Assembly (NCBI GenBank): GCA_012295275.1
Contig: CM022679.1
Span: 28,120,664 to 28,180,663 of the forward strand
DNA length: 60,000 bases
DNA from: Chrysomallon squamiferum
Lineage: Eukaryota; Mollusca; Gastropoda; Neomphalida; Peltospiridae
Direction: 5' to 3'
Shown here one piece after another: positions 49,801-59,612 of the stretch. Each line of letters starts with the position of its first letter. Position 1 is the stretch's first letter. The notes beneath the pieces are model-generated. The model was not told the origin of the DNA. It did not search any database and worked only from the letters and a program-made list of their open reading frames with translations. The position numbers were made by a program, and so were the translations under genes.

Positions 49801-50584
49801 TAGTAGCAGTAATAGCAGCAATAGTAGAAGTAATAGTACCAGTAGTAGTAGCTGTAATAGCAGTTGTAGTAGTAGTAGTAGTGGTGGTAGTAACATCATT
49901 AGTAGTAGTGGTAGTAGTGGTAATAGTAGTAGTAGTAGTAGGAGCAGTAGTAGTAGTTCTTTTAACTGTAATTGTTCTAATTAAGTTGTTAAAGACTTAT
50001 TGTTTATTGTTATTGTTTCTTTGTTTATCTACAAAAAATAAATCTTACTCTGGGATTGCTGTCAGTGGCTTGCACTGTGTATACCAAACTCTCTACAGAC
50101 TGAGTGTCTGCTATGGTAACCACGTAAGAACCAGGGACAAAGCGTGGAGGAAACTGGTTTCTTCTGACAGAGATGTGGACAGTAGTATCGACTGTTTGTT
50201 CTGGAGTACGCAGGTCGCTGGCTCGAACAGCGATCTGAAAAAACATACAACAAAGTAAGTATCATAATTAATTACATTTAATTTATTTTAAGATAAAAAA
50301 AGATTTATTATAAATAGAAAATTAAATATAACAAAAGCAAAATAATAATAATAAAACGTGCATGTATATGTGTGTGTATATAAAATTGAATACTAACTGT
50401 AAAGATGTTGCTGCTTGTCTCTGTAAGTTTACGTGTAAGAAAAATGTCACCTGAGACAGGATTCAGATAAAAATACTCGAATGCTGAAACCTCTCCAGTC
50501 ATCTGATACCTGACAATGTCCTGAAACAATAATAATAATAATAACAGCAATAATAATAACATCATCATCAACAACAATAATTAC

Positions 50585-50626
<42 letters not shown>

Positions 50627-52214
50627 TAAACACTTTACTTCACTAATTTTAAAATTAAACAGAAAATAAGAAATTATATTATGTAAGTAAAACAATATTT
50701 ACTAATATTTCATGTTAATCAAAACAAAATAAAAATCTCTGAACTGATTACATTAATTCACTCCAGTGAAAGGAATCACATTATAAAACATTAAAGCTCT
50801 GATCCTGCTGAATTATTAAACACTCACATTGTCTGGATCTATTGCAGTGACATTAAAAACACGTTGTCCTATTTGGAAATCTTCTCTTATTTCAGTTTGG
50901 TAAGGTTCACCAATGAAAATTGGAGCATTTTCATTTCGGACAACAAAAATGTTCACATCCACAGTTGTTGCTTTGTGACCATCAGAGGCTTCAACTCTGA
51001 GCACAAAGTGTAGAATGCTGTCTGACATCAGACTGGCTCGGGTGACTATCTCACCAGTGGAGGAATTTACAGCAAAGTAACTCGGAGTGGATGCTACTCC
51101 CACCGTGCGGTATGTTGTTACATCCTGGAATTAAGTAAACATTGAAATTAAATTTGTTACAGAGAATAGTAATAACAAATTTCAAAAATAAATATAAACA
51201 TTTTTTAAAAACTTTCATGTTAATAAAAATTTAGTTGAAATGACAACAGTGAAATATTAATCAAAATAAATTAATACAAATGTTATAAAAAAATTTCAGA
51301 AATTATTATTAAAATTTGTTATTCCTTTATATATAGCAAACATCTGAAATTAACAAAGAAATCAAATAAAATAATTCAAATCCAAATTTAAAAGACGACT
51401 TACTCCTTCGTCAGAATCAAGAGCAGTAACTCTAAACACAGACTGGCCAACCCAGGCTTTCTCCGTCACAGCAATCTCATATGGCAAGTTCACGAAATAC
51501 GGAGCTTTGGTCCTCGTTACAAAAACAGTGAGTGTTGTGTTTGAGGACCGAACTGGTTTACGCTGGTCCCTGGCACTGATCTGCAGTGTGTATTTGTTTA
51601 CCAGCTGATTGGAGTGGAGTGTGGTTTTCAGATAGACTCTTCCTGTGTTTGGTGAAATGTAGAAATATCGGAGAGCAATGGAATTGCCAACAAGACTGTA
51701 AACTGGAACATCCTGTTTGAAACAAATAGAAGATAACATTAATGTGAAATGTTCTGATTAAAGATTGACATTTTTAATAGTTCATAACAGGCTGCTTAAG
51801 TAAGTGGAAAGATTCAAACTAAATTTATTAAAAAATATAAATTTTCAGATAATAGACCATTTAAATTCTTTAAAAACATTTAAAATAAAACTGTTTTCTA
51901 ATGACATGAAACTACTGCGGCAAAATATTTAATATTCTTATTTTACTGTAAAACACTGAGTATGATAACTGACAATAGTCAGCACTTACCCTATCCATGT
52001 CAACAGCTGTTACCGTGGTAACAAGGCTTCCTAGGGCCATGTACTCACTCCTAGTTTCAACATAGTTCTCTTTAGTAAACACAGGTCCACTTGGGTTTCG
52101 AATCACACTGACCAGCACAGTGGAGTACCCAGCATTCAGAGGGTAGAAGTAGTCGTAGGCTTTCAGTCGAAGCTGAAACAGTAAACATTTTATAATATAC
52201 AGTGAAAAGACTTT

Positions 52215-52246
<32 letters not shown>

Positions 52247-54263
52247 TTTTTTATTTTACAGGATTTATTTGGGGGATAAAGTGTTAAAGTGTGTTTAAAA
52301 TTTTTAAAGTGTTATTTGTTTTTCTATCTAGTTGTTTTAAAGTTGTTAGATATTTATCATCATCATCATCATCATCATCAACATCATCACTATTATCTTT
52401 ATAATTATTATTAACATTATCATTATCATCATTATTATCAGTATGATCATCATTATTGCTGTTAAATTGTAAACTTACTGTGTACTGCAAGAGGCTATCT
52501 TTAGTGAGAGAAGATTTTACAAAAATGGCTCCAGTCCTGGGGTCAATTCTGAAGTAAGCTAAAGCTGACCCGTCTCCTACAGCCTCATACACAATGTGGT
52601 CCTGAAACACACAAAAGTTACACTTTATTTGTATTTAAATAAATAGCATTTATGTAAAACTCTGTGTTTGGAGTTGGAACAACGTGCATAGCATTTAGAT
52701 CATCAATCAGAAAATGGCTAATTCTGAACTATGGAGTCATGAAATATTTAATTAATAATTGAATACACAGAAAAAAAGTAAGGTTACAAAACCTGCATTA
52801 CTGAATGCATCACTACAAATGTCCTGAATTAATTTACTAGTATTATATAAAATTTCTGATGATCAAGGTGTAATATAAAAAACTAAATTGTATTTGATAT
52901 AATCAAGGCATTAGTCTCTGCTTTTATAAATTGTGGATAAAAAGAACAGATTAAAATTTAAATATTTTTAATTACAAACATCAATTATAATTATATAATA
53001 ACCTGACACATGCAAATATTTTAAAATGAAAAATACCAAGTACCTGAATATCTAGGTCAGAAGCTATCACTACTAGAAATGGCATGGAAGAGTTGACTAT
53101 CATATTTTCAACAATTGTAACTGAGTATGTCTGGAGATCAAACAAGGGAGAGAACTGGTCTCTGTCAATGTTTATCTGAACTGTGGTGCTGCCAAACTTC
53201 TCTGGATAAGACTGATCTCTGGCCTGAACATTAAACTGAAAACACAAACACACATAAACACACATAAACACATACAAACACACATAAACACATGATACAC
53301 AGAACAGTTATTCACAATAACTGTTGATGAAAATCTGTTAATCAAAATAAATCACGTATGTTTATAAGTTTGTAATATAAGATAAAACAAGAAAACAAAA
53401 AAAAAGAATTTACAATACTAATACTCAGAAAAAAATCATAAAATTATAATCTACAGTAAACTGTTGTCAGATTGGCTTATTGACTATATTAATCAGTGGT
53501 CAGATAATTTATTAAACACTGACTAATATTAAACTTGTGGTTAAGTTAATGTTTTAAACTTACTGTGTATTGTGCAGAGTGACCACTGGTGAGGTCAGAC
53601 TTGATGTAGATGACCCCAGTGGCTGGGTTCAGGTAGAAGAAAGTGTTAGCATCCTGACTTCCAGACAGATCAGTTATAGTGTACACAGTGATGTCCTGTG
53701 ATAAGTAAACAAATAAATAAATAAATAAAATAAATAAATAAATAAAATAAACAGAATGATCAGTTATAGTTTAAGTAAATAAATAAATAAATAAACAAAA
53801 TAGAAAATAATAATTATTTGTTCTCTATGTTGTATCTAATAGTTATTTCCATTTCACTTTATCAGTTTATTTATTTTATACTGAATTTATCAATTCTTTT
53901 GCAAATAAAAATTGTTATTAATTATTTTGTCAGTTTCAAAAACGTACCTCATCAGCATCTGCAGCTACAACTGTGAGTACACTGGATCCAGTCTTGACAG
54001 ACTCGGAGATTGTAGTCAGGTAAAACTCGTTGTGAAATACAGGTGAGTTTGGGTTCCTCATCACCTCAATGTGAATATTTTCTACTACACGTATGTCTGG
54101 CCGATAAACATCATAGGCTTGTACCCGCAGCTAGTGAAATATAAATGTTCAAACTATAAAAAAATATGTTCAAACCATAAATAAATATGTAATATTTACA
54201 AATACTCTCTTTCTCTCTGTATATGTTTGTTTTTTTTTTTTCCCTCTCCTCTCTCTCTCTCTC

Positions 54264-54335
<72 letters not shown>

Positions 54336-57300
54336 CCCCCCACATACACTCACCTTTACACACAAATATTTTCTCATGTACTCACCACATAGAGCTGTGA
54401 ACTAAACTGGTCGCTGACTAAACTGTGAGTTAAGACAACATGGCCAGTGTTTCTGTTCAAAGTGAAATATTCAGTACCAGGAAAATAGCCAATCGTCTCA
54501 TAGCGGACTTCACTCTGAAATAAAAATACAACATCACAGTTTTACCCTCCTTTCTTAAACATGTAACCTGTCTGTTTGCTTTGTAAAAATAACTAAATTA
54601 TACATTTATAAATATTAAATGTATGTAAAAAACAGCTTTAGAAATAAAATAATATGTATGTTTTAAATTAAGTCAGGTTTTTTTCCTGTTAATTGTTTAT
54701 TTTATATTTTAATTATGTATTAAGGCTTGGTTCTGTAAACTGGAAACTCAAGAAATCTGGAATCCTCTAGTTCTCAACTCTCCTGGAACTAAGACAGACG
54801 GATATATTTTTCAAACCCAACATTTTTCCTGTCACTAAGTGTACATAATTTTACTTACACCAGGGTCAGCATCAACAGCGTGGACCTTGAACACTGTTTC
54901 ATTGATGACAGCGCTGACCTCTATGGTGGTTTTGTAGGGAGTGTCAACAAAGAGAGGAGGGGAGTCGGTGATTCGAGTTATGATTATTCTCAAAGACGAC
55001 AGCGCAAATCTGCCTCTGTCATCTGTTGCTTGAATTGTCAGCTGAAACACAATCAGTATTCATGTTTATTTAACTGTTTCTTTGTCAGTTTATTCATTTA
55101 TTTATTTATTTGTTAGTATTAGTACAACATATAATCACTAATTAATAATTAATAACCACTTTATTTGTTTATTGTTTTTTATTTATTAATTTATTTATGC
55201 ATTTATCAGTACTTTATGGATTTAAAAACTTTGTAATTAAAAGTGTGTGTGTGTGTGTGTTTGTGTATATTATTTTATTTTAAACACAGACTGCAATTCT
55301 CAGTGATTTCTAAATTAAAAATAAATGTAATCTAAATTTAAAACTGGACAGTCATAGAAACAGAAAAGAGAAATTCACTCACAGTGTAGAGGTTTTTCTC
55401 AGACTCAGTTAAAGTTTTTCTCGTACTAACAACTCCACTGTCCTGATCAACAAAGAAATAATCTGTCCCACTCAGCGATGTGTTCAGCAGTTTGTATGTG
55501 ATGATGTCCTGAATAAACACATTTTTAAAAACATGTTAATAAAAATAATAAAATTCTAAAAAATATAGATTAGTAAATAAGGATAAAGATGAAATTTATA
55601 AATAAAAAATATTCAAAATGGATTCGGTGGGAGAAGATACCAGAGCTGCTTCAAGCAGTGAGAAATTACTGATATCTGCCTCCCCATAGACAGGAAAATA
55701 TTTACAAAAGCCTCTATGGTAAACTATGGTGTGGTACTGGTTAGAACATGAAAAGCAATGATAGATAATGTTTATAAACTTACACCCGAGTCTCTGTCAA
55801 TGGCTGACACCTGTGTGACACTGCTACCAATGATGACGTCTTCAGAAACTGTCTGTTCATAGGTAGCAGACGGAACAAACACAGGACCGTTCTCATTCCT
55901 TATCACAATGATTGTCACATCACTTGTAGCTCTAGTGCTGGGATATGCATCATCGTAGGCAACTACACTCAACTGAAAAATAAAGTATGAGATAAACATT
56001 ATTTTTAAGTATTGGTCTTTTTTATTTAATTGCATTTTTGATGTAAATATTAATAATAATGACAGTAATAATAATAATAATAATAATATAAAAAAACAAT
56101 AATAACAATTAACAGGTATTAAACAAAGACTTACAGTGTAAGATCGGAGAAGGAGAGAATCAGTAAGAAGACTTCGCACAAGAAGAATGTCACCAGTGAC
56201 ATCGTCAACTGAGAAAAACGTTGTTGCAGGATACACACCCACAGACTCATAGTGTAACTGTCCCTGTAAATAAATATCACATTTATATCAAACATATCAC
56301 TATCCAGCTTTATTTCATATCTTTATTACTATAGAAAATTTTAAAATAACATTAAATCTGTGATTCAAAACACAAAACTCTGTTATTAACTGTTAGTTTA
56401 CATGAGGTTCAGAAAAGATTACATACCATTAAATCAGTGTCTGATGCCATAACAGATATCAAAGTGGAGTTAACCCTAGTGGTCTCAGTAACCGTGGCAA
56501 CATAGGGGTCATTCATGAAGAAGGGAAAGCTGTTGTCTCTGAGGACGGTGATGAATATCAGTGCAGTGGCTGTCTGTTCCGGAACTCTTTGATCTCTAGC
56601 TATCACAGTCAGCTGTCAGAAATAAATAAATATATAAATAAATAAAAAAATAAATAAATAAATAAATAAACAGATAAATAAAATGAAAAATAAAATAAAA
56701 TAAATAAAATAAATAAAATAATTAAATTATATAATAAAATACACACACATTCAAACACACATGTTTATATAAACATGTATATAAAATAATTTATTTTCAA
56801 GTTTTACCTTTTAAGAAAAACTCAATAGTGAAATAATTGAAAAGAAATGAAAGCTAAGATATGTTCTGATGAGCTGCAGTAAGAACAAACTAAGTTACCA
56901 TGTACTGTGGACTTGTAGTTGTTGACAAGAGACGTCTGAGAGAGATGAGACCGTTGTCAGGGTTGATGTAAAACAAACCAGTGTCTGCCATGCCAGACAC
57001 AACAGAGTAGTGCACCTTGTCCTGTAAACAGCATTTACTTTTTACAAAAATCATTCAATTTTCATTCATTAAAAAAATGACATTTCTATTCCTAAGAGTA
57101 ACATTTTTATTAGAAAGAACTTGGAAATTTATAATTTATTTTTTAGTTGTATTAAACTTACATTAATCTATTTGTTTCTGAAATAAACAATTTATTAATA
57201 AAAATAAGTCATTTTCAGTCTTACCTTATTTACCCAGATTAAACTATATTCTTGTTATTAAAAAAAGAAATAATCACAATTTAGGATTTAATTTCACAGA

Positions 57301-59544
57301 ACCTCTACAAACCTAAATAAACAAAATGGTAAATTAATTTTGAAATATTTTTATATGTTTACCCCATCGCTATCCACTGCTGTTGGTGTCACAATGACGT
57401 CACCAAGAGGAAAGTTTTCAGGAATACTGGCTTCATACTGCTGTCTGAGAAAATACGGACCACTGGGGTTTCTGATCACAAACACTGTCACATCAGCTGT
57501 TGATTTTAGCTTCGAGTTTTTGTTGTCAGATGCTGTCACCTGAAACTGAAACCAGAATAAACATTAGATGACAGAATTACAAAGAAGCTCACATTCTCAT
57601 CAATAATAAGTGATGTAATTTTCATTTTATTTTATTACTGGGAACACAGAAGAAGAAGTTATTTTATTTATTTCTTGGGTGATTTGATGTGAGATGTTTA
57701 TGTTTGTAATTAATAAGAGAAGTTTCAAAATACCATGAACTGCAGACGTGTGTCCTTCATAAGACTTGATGCTAGAGTTATCTCTCCTGTCGTTGAATTG
57801 ACTCTGAAGTGAGCACTTTCTGGGTAGGTCTGTTTGTACACAATTTGACCCTGCATAAACACAAACAACAAATTAATTAAAGCAAAAATAATTAATTAAC
57901 TAAACTGAAAATAAACAAAACAACTAATTAGGTACATGAAATCAATAAATAAACTGATATGTATAAGGAAATAGATGTAATAAAATAATTTCAGAAATTA
58001 AGATAGATTAAACAATTAAATGAATTAAAAAAAAAAAATAGATAAACATTAAAAAATTTTAAAATAATGAAAATAGGTAAATAAAAAAAGAAATAAAAAA
58101 ATAAAACAAATGTATTTAAAAATCCATTTAAAAATAATTAAAAAAGGTTATGAACTAAAATAGATTCTTGGAGATTAATTAATTAAAAACTCAGGTGCTG
58201 ATAAATAAACAGTTATTAGCACAGTTTGTCACAATAAAAATAAACATATTAATATAAAAAACAGCTGTGAAAATAAATATATGAAAAAAAAAGTACATAC
58301 ATTTAAAAACATTTTAAAAACAAAAAATTAAATTCACAAAGTACATGAATGTTTGAGATCTTTGTCTGTATATGTGACAGGCTCAAAAGGACACCTGTGT
58401 CATGAATGTTTGTAGGTAACCATTGTTTCTTGGGCTTGTAACAACAGCTAAAATAAATAGTGAAATGTAAAAAGTTCTGAATGTTTGTAGGTAACTCAGG
58501 GCTTGCAAACAGCTGTGAAAATAAATAGGAAATGTAGAAAAGTACATGAATGTTTGTAGGTATTTGTCTATATATGTTCACAGGCTTGAACAACAGCTGT
58601 GAAAATAAATAGTGAAATGTAGAAAAGTACATGAATGTTTGTAGGTATTTGTCTATATATGTACACTTCACAGGCTTGTAACAACAGCTGTGAAAATAAA
58701 TAGTGAAATGTAGAAAAGTACATGAATGTTTGTAGGTATTTGTCTATATATGTACACTTCACAGGCTTGTAACAACAGCTGTGAAAATAAATAGTGAAAT
58801 GTAGAAAAGTACATGAATGTTTGTAGGTATTTGTCTATATATGTACACTTCACAGGCTTGTAACAACAGCTGTGAAAATAAATAGTGAAATGTAGAAAAG
58901 TACATGAATGTTTGTAGGTATTTGTCTATATATGTACACTGTCACAGGCTTGTAACAACAGCTGTGAAAATAAATAGTGAAATGTAGAAAAGTACATGAA
59001 TGTTTGTAGGTATTTGTCTATATATGTACACTTCACAGGCTTGTAACAACAGCTGTGAAAATAAATAGTGAAATGTAGAAAAGTACATGAATGTTTGTAG
59101 GTATTTGTCTATATATGTACACTTCACAGGCTTGTAACAACAGCTGTGAAAATAAATAAAAATGTAGTGAAATGTATGAATGTTTGTAGGTATTTGTCTA
59201 TATATGTACACTTCAAGGCTTGTAACAACAGCTGTGAAAATAAATAGTGAAATGTAGAAAAATTACATGAATGTTTGTAAAATCTATATATGAACACTTC
59301 ACAGGCTTGTAACAACAGCTGTGAAAATAAATAGTGAAATGTAGAAAAGTACATGAATGTTTGTAGGTATTTGTCTATATATGTACACTTCACAGGCTTG
59401 TAACAACAGCTGTGAAAATAAATAGTGAAATGTAGATTGTTTGTAGATATTTTTGTCCAGAGAAAGGTAAAATTACACAGAAAAAGAACAAAGCTGAGAA
59501 AGAATTATAAAGAAGAGAAAATTGACAGAGAAAGAGAACGAGAG

Positions 59545-59612
<68 letters not shown>

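Noticed and set aside
49710-50258. 182-codon plus-strand frame rich in Val
   Set aside because: Translation of the AGT trinucleotide tract continuing antisense through exon x19.
58303-59393. Several 60-120-codon frames (KCTYIDKYLQTF...) in the 91-bp array
   Set aside because: All are shifts of one another made by the tandem unit; only the seven codons after the acceptor look like cadherin.
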